Assembly (NCBI RefSeq): GCF_002813245.1
Contig: NZ_PHUF01000005.1
Coordinates: forward strand, 1 to 64,000
Direction: 5' to 3'
Source of the DNA: Novosphingobium kunmingense
Lineage (GTDB): Bacteria; Pseudomonadota; Alphaproteobacteria; Sphingomonadales; Sphingomonadaceae
DNA length: 64,000 nt
The notes under the pieces were generated by a model, which worked only from the letters and a program-made list of their open reading frames with translations, was not told the origin of the DNA and ran no database searches. Shown piece by piece: positions 1-8,667 of the stretch. Position 1 is the first letter of the stretch, and each line of letters begins with the position of its first letter. The translations under genes and the position numbers were made by a program.

Positions 1-99
1 GGCAGCGACTGCGCGCTCGACCTGCCCGGCGGCAACATGATCATCTTCCACAGCCTGCAATACAGCACGCTCGGCGCAAGCGACTTCCTCTTCGGGTGA
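1..99 (+). CDS. C-terminal end of an unidentified protein (5' truncated)
   Basis: The window opens inside an open frame that runs 32 codons to a TGA at 97-99. The visible residues include the stretches [12 protein letters not shown] and ASDFLFG. Codon use fits the GC-rich genes around it. No family can be recognised from so short a tail, and the start lies outside the window. It is followed about 30 bases downstream by the 3' end of the convergent tRNA gene. Confidence 0.5.
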   Translation, partial: GSDCALDLPGGNMIIFHSLQYSTLGASDFLFG

Positions 100-128
100 A
101 CCGCGCGCGATGCAGTGGGTAAAGGAAA

Positions 129-205
<77 letters not shown>

Positions 206-318
206 CTGGGCCCGGCGGTTAGCAGCGGCGACGGGCTTGCGCCAGCCTTTTTACCCATCGAGGGAACCGGCGCGCGCAGTTAGGGATTTGATAAGGCTGA
301 CGGCTTACGACTCACGTC

Positions 319-750
319 ATGAACGCCTATTCCAGCTTCGCTCCGCCGATCAGCCCCCTGTGCGGGCCGGTGCCGGATGCGGGACACGGCGATTACGGGG
401 ATCCATCGTCGAACACGTTCGACCTGAAATGGTCCGCGCTGCACGACGCGGCCCGTGTGGTCGCCATGCTGGCCGGCGTCTCGGCAGAGCCCACGCATGG
501 CGGCATGCGCGACTTCCCGCTCACGATGCGCGATGCCGGCGGCTGGCGCCGCGACCTGTGCGAACAGGGCATCGACGACTTGTCGGCGATCATGGAGCCG
601 GGCCTTGCCGCGCTGCTGTCGGTTCACTCCCGCGGCGCCGACCCGGCTCCCGCCGCGCTGGCCCTGTGGCAGGAGTTCGCTGCGGCGCGAAACGCCTTGC
701 TGGCCCTGGCCCCGCCGTCGGCAAACCTGGCGCCGTCCCGCTTCGCCTGA
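319..750 (+). CDS. Hypothetical protein, 143 aa
   Basis: This open frame starts at ATG and has no recognisable catalytic motif, signal peptide or membrane segment. The middle part (about residues 35-115) looks like a mixed helical, soluble domain with the segments KWSALHDAARVVAMLAG and WRRDLCEQGIDDLSAIMEPG. The C-terminus is Ala/Pro-rich. It lies 44 bases before mmcB on the same strand, but the SOS box lies between them, so mmcB probably has its own promoter. Competing frames over this stretch have worse codon use. I do not recognise the family. Existence is likely, function unknown. Confidence 0.6.
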   Translation: MNAYSSFAPPISPLCGPVPDAGHGDYGDPSSNTFDLKWSALHDAARVVAMLAGVSAEPTHGGMRDFPLTMRDAGGWRRDLCEQGIDDLSAIMEPGLAALLSVHSRGADPAPAALALWQEFAAARNALLALAPPSANLAPSRFA

Positions 751-767
751 CCGCGAGGCCTTGATCC

Positions 768-782
768 GTTCCTGATCTGTTC
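768..782 (+). promoter_or_regulatory. LexA (SOS) box upstream of mmcB
   Basis: The sequence GTTC-CTGATCT-GTTC is an exact match to the alphaproteobacterial LexA direct-repeat operator GTTC-N7-GTTC. It ends 12 bases before the mmcB start codon. Known: mmcB belongs to the LexA regulon in Caulobacter. Position and gene identity together make this a convincing SOS operator. Confidence 0.88.
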
Positions 783-794
783 GTATGGAGGGGC

Positions 795-1295
795 ATGGCC
801 AGCCCTGCCCCGATTCCTTCGTCCCCGGACAGCGCAGACGAGCTTAAGGCCGCCCGCGCCGTGGCGCGCGGGATCTGCCGGCTGTTCGCGCGCAACGACA
901 TCTGGTGCATGGCCGAAATGCCGCTTCGTTCGGGTCGCCGCGCCGACCTGATGGGCATCGACGCCAAGGGTCAACTCGTTATCGTCGAGATCAAGGTGAG
1001 CAAGGCCGACCTGATCGGCGATGCCAAGTGGACCGACTACCTCGACCATTGCGACCGGTTCTACTGGGGGCTTGCCCCGCATCTGGACCGCGCCTGCATG
1101 GAAACTGACGCCTTTCTCCCAGAACGCTGCGGCTTGATCGTGGCGGACGGGTACGACGCGGAAATCCTGCGTCCGGCCCCCACCGTGCCGCTCGCCGCCG
1201 CGCGCCGCAAGGCCGAGGTGGAACGGCTGGCGCGCGCCGCCCTGCGCCGCCAGCTGGGTCACGTCGATCCCAACCTGGCGGTCTGGGGCGATTGA
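795..1295 (+). CDS. mmcB: MmcB family DNA repair protein
   Basis: This 166-aa protein matches the MmcB family, a PD-(D/E)XK-fold putative nuclease found in alphaproteobacteria and linked in Caulobacter to DNA-damage-induced mutagenesis with ImuB/DnaE2. The core runs from an Arg-rich strand (RSGRRADLMGID) through the nuclease signature IVEIKVSKAD, followed by DHCDRFYWG. The Asp of RADLMG and the Glu and Lys of VEIK are the likely metal-binding and catalytic residues. The ATG at 795 has a GGAGGGG ribosome site and sits just behind a perfect SOS box, so induction by DNA damage is expected. ImuA/ImuB/DnaE2 genes are not in this window. Confidence 0.9.
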   Translation: MASPAPIPSSPDSADELKAARAVARGICRLFARNDIWCMAEMPLRSGRRADLMGIDAKGQLVIVEIKVSKADLIGDAKWTDYLDHCDRFYWGLAPHLDRACMETDAFLPERCGLIVADGYDAEILRPAPTVPLAAARRKAEVERLARAALRRQLGHVDPNLAVWGD

Positions 1296-1329
1296 CGCCG
1301 CTGCGAAACAGGGCCTATCGCGAACGCAC

Positions 1330-2598
1330 TTGGCCGAATTCCAACCCCCAGCCCCTGAGCGCATCCTGACGTCCGGTCCGCTGGCGCCGCTGCGCCACCC
1401 CGCGTTCCGCGCAATCTGGACCGCCAACCTCGCGTCCAATCTCGGTTCGATGATCCAGTCGGTCGCGGCGGGCTGGCTGATGACCGAACTGACCACGTCG
1501 CACCAGCTGATCGCGCTGATCCAGGCGTCGGTCACCACGCCGATCATGTTGCTGGGCGTATTTGCCGGGGCCATCGCCGACAATTACGACCGACGCCTGG
1601 TGATGCTGGCCGCGCAAACCGGGATGCTGATCGTCTCGGCCGCGCTTGCCGCGCTGACCTATGCGGGGGCAATCGGCCCATGGTTGCTGCTGGCCTTCAC
1701 CCTACTCCTGGGCTGCGGCACGGCGCTCAACGGTCCGGCCTGGCAGGCCTCGGTCCGGTTGCAGGTCGGGCACGCCGACTTGCCCCAGGCGATCGCGCTC
1801 AATTCGATCGCCTTCAACCTCGCGCGCAGCGTCGGGCCGGCGCTTGGCGGACTGCTGATCGCGTTGACCAGCCCGGCCTTGGCCTTCGCGCTCAATTCGC
1901 TCAGTTTCATCGCCCTGATCGCGGTCCTGCTGCGCTGGAGGCCCGAGACACCGCCGCGCACGCGCCGCCCCATTCTGGCCTCGGTCGCGCAGGGGCTACG
2001 GTTCTGCGCCGGGTCGAGTCTCTTGCGCCGGGTGCTGGGGCGCGGCTTTGCCTTCGGGCTTTGCGCCGCCGGCTACCAGGCGCTGATGCCCGCGCTGGTG
2101 CGCGAACAATTGCACGGCAGCGAACTCGACTATGGCCTGATCCTCGGGGCCTTCGGTGTCGGATCGATCGCCACAGCGCTGTGGACCTCGGCCGCGCGGC
2201 GCCGCTGGGGCAGCGAAGCAGTCACCGTCGCGGGATCGCTGGCCTTTGCCGCGGCGATCGTGCTGGTCGCCGATGCGTCGAGTGTTGCCCTGGCGATTGG
2301 CGGCGCGTTCGTGGCCGGGGGCGGCTGGGTCGCAGTGCTGACCACGCTCAACGTTGCCATGCAGTTGCGCTCCCCCGAGGAAATTCTTGGCCGCTGCCTG
2401 TCGATATACCAGGCCGTTACCTTCGGCGCGATGGCGCTGGGCGCCTATGCCATGGGGCTCGCCTCGGACACGCTCGGCCTGACCCCGGCCATGCTGGCTG
2501 CGGCGGGCCTGATGGCGCTGCTCGCGCTGGCCCTGCCCTTCGTCGCTCCGATGCCGGCGCGCGAGGAAGGCCGCGTTTCCACGGTCGGCGCAACTTAA
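1330..2598 (+). CDS. MFS transporter (EntS/MFS_3-like exporter)
   Basis: This 422-aa integral membrane protein has about 12 hydrophobic segments and the major facilitator pattern of the EntS/TMS5 type. It has an N-terminal PAFRAIWTANLASNLG stretch, a cytoplasmic loop GAIADNYDRRLVM between helices 2 and 3 (the MFS motif A region), and a central loop around residues 195-215. Family members are proton-driven exporters of drugs or siderophores. The substrate here cannot be told. The assigned start is TTG, because no ATG lies upstream of the first helix. It ends about 60 bases before the PAS gene. Confidence 0.85.
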   Translation: MAEFQPPAPERILTSGPLAPLRHPAFRAIWTANLASNLGSMIQSVAAGWLMTELTTSHQLIALIQASVTTPIMLLGVFAGAIADNYDRRLVMLAAQTGMLIVSAALAALTYAGAIGPWLLLAFTLLLGCGTALNGPAWQASVRLQVGHADLPQAIALNSIAFNLARSVGPALGGLLIALTSPALAFALNSLSFIALIAVLLRWRPETPPRTRRPILASVAQGLRFCAGSSLLRRVLGRGFAFGLCAAGYQALMPALVREQLHGSELDYGLILGAFGVGSIATALWTSAARRRWGSEAVTVAGSLAFAAAIVLVADASSVALAIGGAFVAGGGWVAVLTTLNVAMQLRSPEEILGRCLSIYQAVTFGAMALGAYAMGLASDTLGLTPAMLAAAGLMALLALALPFVAPMPAREEGRVSTVGAT

Positions 2599-2657
2599 CA
2601 CTAAGTTTACCATGTTGCGCCAGAACGGCCGGGTAAGGGACTTGGTGGGGAAACCAC

Positions 2658-4244
2658 ATGGATACGTATCGCGGCTCATTCCTCGATCGAAACGACTTGA
2701 GCGATGACTGGCCGGTCGCCGATTCGGGCGACGACGAAACCGTTAACGAGGTGCCGCCCAGCCCGGTCGGGCAGGACGAGCGGCGCATGCAGGTGCGCGC
2801 CTACAACCATTGGGCGAGCCTCCTCGACAACCGCAATTTTCCGTCGATCGAGGATCTCGAACCGGAAAATCTTCCGGACTTCGCACCCTATAGCGTGCTG
2901 CTCGACTTCACCCAGGGCATCGACCAACCTTCGATCCGCTACCTTGGCGACCGCCTGGCGGCCGAATGCGGCGGAAGCGGCGAAATCGAGACGCTGGACG
3001 ACGTGCCGAGCAGGTCGCTGCTGTCGCGAATCACCGATCACTACATGCAGATCCTGGCCAACCAAGCGCCGATCGGGTTCGAGGCGGAATTCGTCAACCA
3101 GCGCGACCAGACGGTCCTTTACCGCGGGATCCTGCTGCCCTTCTCGAGCGACGACGATACGATCGACTTCATCTACGGCGTGATCAACTGGAAGGAACTG
3201 GCCGACCAGCGCACCACCGATGCCCTGCTGAACGAGATCGACGAGGCGCTCGAGGTGCCGCCGGCAACCGAAGCTCGCCGCGAGGACCCGATGCCCGACT
3301 GGGCCGACGGGCCGGCCGAGGCCCTTGCCGAGACCGGCAATGACAGCGACGAACCGCTCAACCTGGCCGATTTCGTGACTGCGGTGACCACCGGCGCCAC
3401 CAGCGACGATGACGACGTGCTTGACCTCGGCAGCTACGCCGAGGACGGCGTGAGCGATCCCACCGACCTGCCCGAACCGGCTTTCGCCACGGGCGGCTGG
3501 TCCAGCATCGTCGCCGCCACCGACGACGACGAGGAAGACGACGAACCTCTCGCCGCGCCGCGTCCGATCGACTTCCATTCGATTGATTCCGATGAATTCG
3601 CTCCCGCATCGATCTTCGCGCCGGCGAGCGACGAGGCCGACATGGGCCTCGCCGACTGGCTCGCCTCGGCGCGCGAACTGGCCGAGGTGGCGCTAGGGTC
3701 GGAGGACCGCACTCGCAGCGCTCTCTATGCCGCGATCGGCCGCGCCTACGACTTCTCGCTCGCCGCAGCCGAGGCGCCGGACGACTTTGCCGAACTGATC
3801 GCCGATTCGGGCCTGGTCGTGCAGGACCGCGCGCAGATGACCCCGGTGGTCAAACTGGTCTTCGGTTCGGAATACGACAAGACGCGGCTCGCCGAATACG
3901 CCGCCGCGCTAAGCCACGGGCACCGCGTGGGCGTGGCCAAGGGCGAGCTTGGTCGCTTCCTGGCCGAAGCGCCGGGCGGGCTCAAGGGCGTGGTCGGCGA
4001 GGAACGTCGCCTCAAGCGCGAGGAAAGCGGCAAGGAAGACGTCCGCCGCGACACCCCGCGGGAAGCCCTGGCCAGGAAACTGCGCAAGCTCGATCACGCG
4101 CCGCTCGACGCGGTCGCGGCCGAGGGCAGCGAGTTCACCTTGCTGATCGCGCGCCGCCTGCCGAGCGGCGAGGTCGTGCTGCTGGGCGAGATTGCCGACG
4201 ACGTGCCGCTGCTCGAACGCGCCGCGAAGAAGTTGCTGGGCTGA
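2658..4244 (+). CDS. PAS-domain protein with long acidic linker
   Basis: This is a 528-aa soluble protein. Residues about 40-180 resemble the alphaproteobacterial PAS_5 type sensory domain (YNHWASLLDNRNFPSIEDL, then an IRYLGDRLA strand and a LYRGILLPFSS strand). Residues about 190-330 are strongly acidic and low in complexity (runs of Asp/Glu, Ser, Ala) and are probably disordered. About residues 335-528 form a second alpha/beta region with many charged helices and no known catalytic motif. No kinase, cyclase or HTH is seen, so it may be a signalling adaptor. An intrinsic terminator follows. Function is inferred only from the PAS-like domain. Confidence 0.7.
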   Translation: MDTYRGSFLDRNDLSDDWPVADSGDDETVNEVPPSPVGQDERRMQVRAYNHWASLLDNRNFPSIEDLEPENLPDFAPYSVLLDFTQGIDQPSIRYLGDRLAAECGGSGEIETLDDVPSRSLLSRITDHYMQILANQAPIGFEAEFVNQRDQTVLYRGILLPFSSDDDTIDFIYGVINWKELADQRTTDALLNEIDEALEVPPATEARREDPMPDWADGPAEALAETGNDSDEPLNLADFVTAVTTGATSDDDDVLDLGSYAEDGVSDPTDLPEPAFATGGWSSIVAATDDDEEDDEPLAAPRPIDFHSIDSDEFAPASIFAPASDEADMGLADWLASARELAEVALGSEDRTRSALYAAIGRAYDFSLAAAEAPDDFAELIADSGLVVQDRAQMTPVVKLVFGSEYDKTRLAEYAAALSHGHRVGVAKGELGRFLAEAPGGLKGVVGEERRLKREESGKEDVRRDTPREALARKLRKLDHAPLDAVAAEGSEFTLLIARRLPSGEVVLLGEIADDVPLLERAAKKLLG

Positions 4245-4274
4245 CCGGTCCGGACCTGAGGTAACTGCGAGAGG

Positions 4275-4309
4275 AAAGGGCGTTGCTCCCCAAAGGGGCA
4301 GCGCCCTTT
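4275..4309 (+). terminator. Intrinsic terminator after the PAS gene
   Basis: An inverted repeat starts AAAGGGCGTTGC and ends GCAGCGCCCTTT around a CCCCAAAGGGG core, with one bulged base and one G-U pair. It begins 30 bases after the stop codon and is followed by a short T-containing stretch. Confidence 0.7.
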
Positions 4310-4342
4310 GTCTTTGCCGGCCGATCCCGCTAGGTCACGGCG

Positions 4343-5299
4343 ATGGGCAAACGTTCGGGGCGCGGGATAGTGGGCACGGCAGGCTGGGTAATCCTGATCG
4401 CGCTCGCCGTCGTTGCGGCGCTTTACGGCGCCTACCGCTACGCTGTCGCCACCAATGGCGTCGCCCTGCTCGACCGGGTCGATCGTCTGGCCGGAGGCAT
4501 CCAGGGCACGCGCCTGGCGCTGCACGACGGGCGCTATGGTCCGCACGGTGCGCAGCGGATCGAGGTTGTCGCGCCCGATGCCGGCCCGCCCGCGCCGAAA
4601 CCGGTGGTCGTCTTCATTCACGGCGGCGGCTGGCACAGCGGCCGGGCGCAGGATTACCGCTTCGTCGGGCGCGCACTTGCCCGCTCAGGCTACGTCACCG
4701 TGCTGGCCGGATACCGCCTGACGCCCGACGGGGTCTTTCCGCACATGCTCGAAGACGGCGCCGCCGCGGTCGCCTGGGTCCGCGCCAACGCCGCGCGCTT
4801 CGGCGGCGATCCCGACCAGATCGTGCTGATGGGCCATTCGGCAGGAGCCTACAACGCGGTTATGCTGGGCCTCGATCCGCAGTGGTTCGACCGCGCCGGG
4901 GTTCCCGCCGCTGCGATCCGGGGTGTGATCGGACTGTCCGGTCCTTACGATTTCCTGCCGCTCGATACCCCGTCGACGGTCCGCGCCTTCGGCCATGTCC
5001 GTCCCGCAGAGCAGACGCAGCCGGTACGCTTCGCCCGCGGCGATGCGCCGCCGCTGCTGCTCCTGACGGGCGATGCCGATAGCACGGTCAAGCCGCGCAA
5101 CACCCGCGCGCTGGCTGCGGCGCTGGAACGCAAGGGCGCCGTCGTCGCGACCGCGATCGTGCCCGGGCTCAGCCACGAGGATCCGGTCATCAAGCTGGCC
5201 GCGCCGTTCAGCCGCGACCGCAGGGTGATCGACCCGGTACTCGCCTTCCTTACAGCGCACACCGGCGCTTCAGCCGTCATTAAGCCGTCGGAAAGCTAG
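4343..5299 (+). CDS. Alpha/beta hydrolase (esterase, HSL/BD-FAE-like)
   Basis: This 318-aa protein has an N-terminal membrane anchor or signal (residues about 10-34) followed by an alpha/beta hydrolase domain. It has the oxyanion motif HGGGW (93-97) and the nucleophile elbow GHSAG with Ser166. Likely acid and base residues are the Asp of TGDADSTVK and the His of LSHEDP. The HGGGW motif puts it in the carboxylesterase / kynurenine formamidase-like group acting on short ester or amide substrates. It starts 34 bases after the terminator and ends 10 bases before the M48 protease gene, so the two are probably co-transcribed and both act in the envelope. Confidence 0.85.
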   Translation: MGKRSGRGIVGTAGWVILIALAVVAALYGAYRYAVATNGVALLDRVDRLAGGIQGTRLALHDGRYGPHGAQRIEVVAPDAGPPAPKPVVVFIHGGGWHSGRAQDYRFVGRALARSGYVTVLAGYRLTPDGVFPHMLEDGAAAVAWVRANAARFGGDPDQIVLMGHSAGAYNAVMLGLDPQWFDRAGVPAAAIRGVIGLSGPYDFLPLDTPSTVRAFGHVRPAEQTQPVRFARGDAPPLLLLTGDADSTVKPRNTRALAAALERKGAVVATAIVPGLSHEDPVIKLAAPFSRDRRVIDPVLAFLTAHTGASAVIKPSES

Positions 5300-5309
5300 A
5301 AGCCACGCG

Positions 5310-6674
5310 ATGCGCGTTCTCAACCGCCTGGCCGTTCGTTGCACCGCCGCCCTTGCGGCGCTGGCGCTGATCGCCCAGCCGGCCCAGGCCCAGTCGATCC
5401 TGCGCGATGCCGAGACCGAAGCGCTGCTCAAGGACATGGCGCGCCCGCTGATCGCCGCCTCGGGCCTTGATCCCAGGAACGTCGACATCGTCCTGGTCAA
5501 CGATTCGTCGGTCAATGCTTTCGTCGCCGGCGGACAGGCGATCTACATCCATTCCGGGCTGATCAACGAGGCCTCCACCGCCGAGGAAGTTCAGGGCGTC
5601 ATCGCGCACGAACTGGGCCACATCACCGGCGGGCACATCATCAACGATGCCGGCAGCAAGGCGGCGGGCAACATCTCGATCCTGTCGCTGCTGCTGGGCG
5701 CGGCCGCCGCGGTCGCCGGTGCCGGCGAGGCGGCGATGGGCGTGATCATGGCCGGCCAGCAGGCCGCGCTGGGCAAGTACCTCGCCTTCTCCCGCGGGCA
5801 GGAAGAGGCGGCCGACGCCGCCGGCGCCGAATATCTTGCGAAGGCCGGGATGTCGGGTCGCGGCTCGGTCGCCTTCTTCCAGAAGCTGCGCAACCTCGAG
5901 ATGCGCCACGGCATCATCCGCAACGCCGACAGCGAGTTCTATTCGACCCACCCGATGACCGGGGATCGCATCGCCAACCTGACCGACATCTACAAGCGCG
6001 ACGCAAGCTGGGAAAAGCCGGCCGATCCGGCGCTCCAGGCCCGGTTCCTGCGCGCCCGGGCCAAGCTTTACGGCTATCTGGCCGAGCCGAAGGCGGCGCT
6101 GCAGACCTTCCCTGCCAGCGACACCGGCGTGCCCGCGCGCTACGCCCGTGCCTATGCCTTCCACAAGGAAGCGTTCCTCGACAAGGCGATGGCCGAAACC
6201 GATGCCTTGCTGGCCGAGGCGCCGAACGATCCCTATTTCCTCGAGCTGAAGGGCCAGATCCTGCTCGAGGCCGGCAAGCCTGCCGACGCCCTTGCCCCCT
6301 TGCGCCGGGCGACCGAACTGTCGGGCAACCAGCCGCTGATCGCCACGACCTTCGGCCACGCGCTGATTGCTACCGAATCCCCGGCGAACCTTCCCGAGGC
6401 CGAGCGCATCCTCAAGACCGCGGTGGCGCGCGATCGGGAAAACCCCTTTGCCTGGTACCAGCTCGGCGTCGTCTACGGTCAGCAGGGCGACATGCCCCGC
6501 GCGCGGTTGGCCAGCGCCGAACAGCAGGTCATGCAGCAGCAGTTCGGCGCCGCGCTGCAGAGCGCCGAGGCGGCCGAGGCGACCTTGCCCAGGGAATCGC
6601 CGGACTGGCTGCGCGCGCAGGATATCGCCATGCAGGCCCGCGCCGCGATTGAACGCCAGCGCAAACGCCGGTAA
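5310..6674 (+). CDS. M48 family metalloprotease with TPR region (BepA-like)
   Basis: This 454-aa protein has a signal peptide (cleavage after about AQPAQAQ). Its zinc protease domain carries HELGH at residues 100-104. A third ligand Glu lies in GQEEAADAAG about 60 residues later. A C-terminal half of TPR-type helical repeats follows. The arrangement is that of BepA/YfgC-type periplasmic proteases, which degrade or help assemble outer-membrane proteins such as LptD. Neighbours fit envelope quality control: an upstream hydrolase and, 11 bases downstream, a DsbA-like oxidoreductase. Length and domain order match the family. Confidence 0.9.
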   Translation: MRVLNRLAVRCTAALAALALIAQPAQAQSILRDAETEALLKDMARPLIAASGLDPRNVDIVLVNDSSVNAFVAGGQAIYIHSGLINEASTAEEVQGVIAHELGHITGGHIINDAGSKAAGNISILSLLLGAAAAVAGAGEAAMGVIMAGQQAALGKYLAFSRGQEEAADAAGAEYLAKAGMSGRGSVAFFQKLRNLEMRHGIIRNADSEFYSTHPMTGDRIANLTDIYKRDASWEKPADPALQARFLRARAKLYGYLAEPKAALQTFPASDTGVPARYARAYAFHKEAFLDKAMAETDALLAEAPNDPYFLELKGQILLEAGKPADALAPLRRATELSGNQPLIATTFGHALIATESPANLPEAERILKTAVARDRENPFAWYQLGVVYGQQGDMPRARLASAEQQVMQQQFGAALQSAEAAEATLPRESPDWLRAQDIAMQARAAIERQRKRR

Positions 6675-6685
6675 GCCCCGCGGCC

Positions 6686-7438
6686 ATGACCGACAGCTCC
6701 AAGCCGCCGCGCTCGCGCCTGTACTACTTCCTCGGCGCAGCGGGTCTGGTCCTGCTGGGCGCGGCAGGCGGCTGGGCCTTCGAACGCCAGCGCAGCGCAA
6801 TCGGCCCCGGCCAGAAGGCGGCGATCGAAAAGATCGTCCACGCCTACCTCCTCGAACATCCGGAAGTTCTGCCCCAGGCGGTCGAGAAGCTGCGCGAGAA
6901 GGACAGCCAGAAGCAGCTTGCCGGCATCGCGGGGAAGCTGACCACCCCCTATCCCGGCGTCGTGATGGGCAACCCGCAGGGCTCGGTTACCCTGGTCGAG
7001 TTTTCCGATTTCGCCTGCGGCTACTGCCGCCAGAGCGAGCCGGTGCTCAAGGCACTGATCGCCGAGAATCCCGACCTGAAGGTCGTGATCCGGCACCTGC
7101 CGGTTATTGCGCCGACCAGCCCGGCCGCCGCCGCGATGGGTCTCGCCTCGGCCGAACAGGGCAAGTACCTCGCGTTCCACGACGCGCTCTTCGCGCTCGG
7201 CCGGACCGATCCCGCCTCGGTCGAGGCGGCCGCGCGCAGCGCAGGTCTCGATCTTGCCCGCGCACAGGCCGTGTCCCGCCAGCCGCAGGTGCGCGCCGAA
7301 CTGGAAGCGAACATGGCCTATGCCCGCCAGCTCGGTTTCGACGGCACGCCCGGCTGGGTCGTGGGCGACCAGGTCCTGGTCGGCGCGGTCGGCAAGGACG
7401 CGCTGGCCAAGGCGATCGCCGCCGCGCGCAAGACGTAA
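6686..7438 (+). CDS. DsbA family thiol:disulfide oxidoreductase
   Basis: This 250-aa protein has one N-terminal membrane segment (about residues 12-31), then a short helical region typical of ScsC/Com1-type proteins (about 40-80). The thioredoxin-fold domain has the active site CGYC at residues 111-114 in the context FSDFACGYCRQSEP and the cis-Pro loop GTPGW near residue 216. It probably oxidises or isomerises disulfides in the periplasm, tethered to the inner membrane. It follows the M48 protease by 11 bases and is likely in the same operon. No DsbB partner is seen nearby. Confidence 0.9.
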   Translation: MTDSSKPPRSRLYYFLGAAGLVLLGAAGGWAFERQRSAIGPGQKAAIEKIVHAYLLEHPEVLPQAVEKLREKDSQKQLAGIAGKLTTPYPGVVMGNPQGSVTLVEFSDFACGYCRQSEPVLKALIAENPDLKVVIRHLPVIAPTSPAAAAMGLASAEQGKYLAFHDALFALGRTDPASVEAAARSAGLDLARAQAVSRQPQVRAELEANMAYARQLGFDGTPGWVVGDQVLVGAVGKDALAKAIAAARKT

Positions 7439-7479
7439 GGCGTTAGCCAATCCCCCCACATCTGCTAGGATGAAGCGGT

Positions 7480-8637
7480 ATGGCCGTTCTGCCTTTCCGT
7501 CCGATCCCCTTCTTCGCCAACAAGAACCGCGCGTTCTGGCGCCTGCAGGCCGCCGGCTGGGGCGGGGCCATGCTGGTGCGTTCGATGTCGGGCTTGGCGA
7601 ACGGGCTTTCGCTGTCGTTCCTGGTGCTGGTCCTCATCTCGACGATCACCGGCTTCTCGATCACCCTCATCCTGTCGGTGGTCTACCGCCAGCTGATCAA
7701 CCGCCGCCCGCTGGTCACCTGGGGGGTGACCGGGATCGTGCTGGCCGGCGCGGTGTTCATCTATGCCTTCGTCGATGCCTGGGTGAACGGGCTTTACTAC
7801 GGTGACACCGGGTCGGGCTTTGCCCAGCGGTTCATCGGGCTGTTCTACATCGACATGACCCTGCTCGGGGCGTGGACGGCGCTGTACTACATGGTCAACT
7901 TCTTCCTCCAGATCGAGGAGCAGAACGACCAGATGATCCAGCTGGAAAACCAGGCCACCCAGGCCCAGCTCGCCATGCTGCGCTACCAGCTCAACCCGCA
8001 CTTCCTGTTCAACACGCTCAATTCGATCTCGACCCTGGTTCTCCTCAAGCAGACCGAGCCGGCCAATGCCATGCTCAGCCGGCTGTCCTCGTTCCTGCGC
8101 TACACGCTGGTCAACGAGCCGACCGGCCGGGTCACCGTGGCGCAGGAGGTGGACACGCTGAAGCTCTACCTCGAGATCGAACGGATGCGTTTCGAAGAAC
8201 GGTTGCGCACCAGTTTTCGAATCGATCCCGTGACCGAGGACGCCTTGCTACCCTCGCTGCTGCTCCAGCCCTTGGTCGAAAACGCCATAAAGTACGCAGT
8301 TTCGCCGCAGGAAGCCGGGGCCGAGATCACCATCTCGGCGCAACTCGTCGGCCAGAACCTTCGCATCACCGTCTCCGACACCGGCCCGGGATTGCAATCG
8401 AGCGCCGCCAGCAACAGATTTGCGGGCGTGACTTTTGACGGAGGCGAACACGTATCCACCGGCGTCGGGCTGGCCAACATCCGCGACCGACTGGCCCAGG
8501 CTTACGGCGATGCCCATCGCTTCGAAACGATGGAGCCGCCCGAGGGGGGATTCGCCGTCCTAATCGAGATACCGTTTGAACGCCGTGAGGCCCCAGTGGC
8601 CAACCCGGCCCCGAAACGCCCGGCCCTTGCCAGTTGA
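7480..8637 (+). CDS. LytS/AlgZ-type sensor histidine kinase
   Basis: This 385-aa protein has about four transmembrane helices in the first 140 residues, a short coiled-coil-like linker (QIEEQNDQMIQLENQ), and a His_kinase domain. The phospho-acceptor motif is LNPHFLFNTLNS with His174. The ATP-binding region shows PLVENAIKYA (N box), DTGPGL (G1) and GVGLANIRDRL (G2). No extracytoplasmic sensor domain is present, so the signal is probably sensed in the membrane. It is followed 30 bases later by its LytTR response regulator on the same strand. The pair forms a complete two-component system whose signal cannot be read from sequence. Confidence 0.92.
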   Translation: MAVLPFRPIPFFANKNRAFWRLQAAGWGGAMLVRSMSGLANGLSLSFLVLVLISTITGFSITLILSVVYRQLINRRPLVTWGVTGIVLAGAVFIYAFVDAWVNGLYYGDTGSGFAQRFIGLFYIDMTLLGAWTALYYMVNFFLQIEEQNDQMIQLENQATQAQLAMLRYQLNPHFLFNTLNSISTLVLLKQTEPANAMLSRLSSFLRYTLVNEPTGRVTVAQEVDTLKLYLEIERMRFEERLRTSFRIDPVTEDALLPSLLLQPLVENAIKYAVSPQEAGAEITISAQLVGQNLRITVSDTGPGLQSSAASNRFAGVTFDGGEHVSTGVGLANIRDRLAQAYGDAHRFETMEPPEGGFAVLIEIPFERREAPVANPAPKRPALAS

Positions 8638-8667
8638 CGCAGCGGCCGGCTGAACCAGGATTACACG

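Noticed and set aside
5280..6800. Long minus-strand open frame (506 codons) opposite the M48 protease gene
   Set aside because: It is antisense to a clear protease with signal peptide and HELGH motif. Its predicted product is rich in Gly/Arg/Ala with no family match, as expected from GC-rich third positions.
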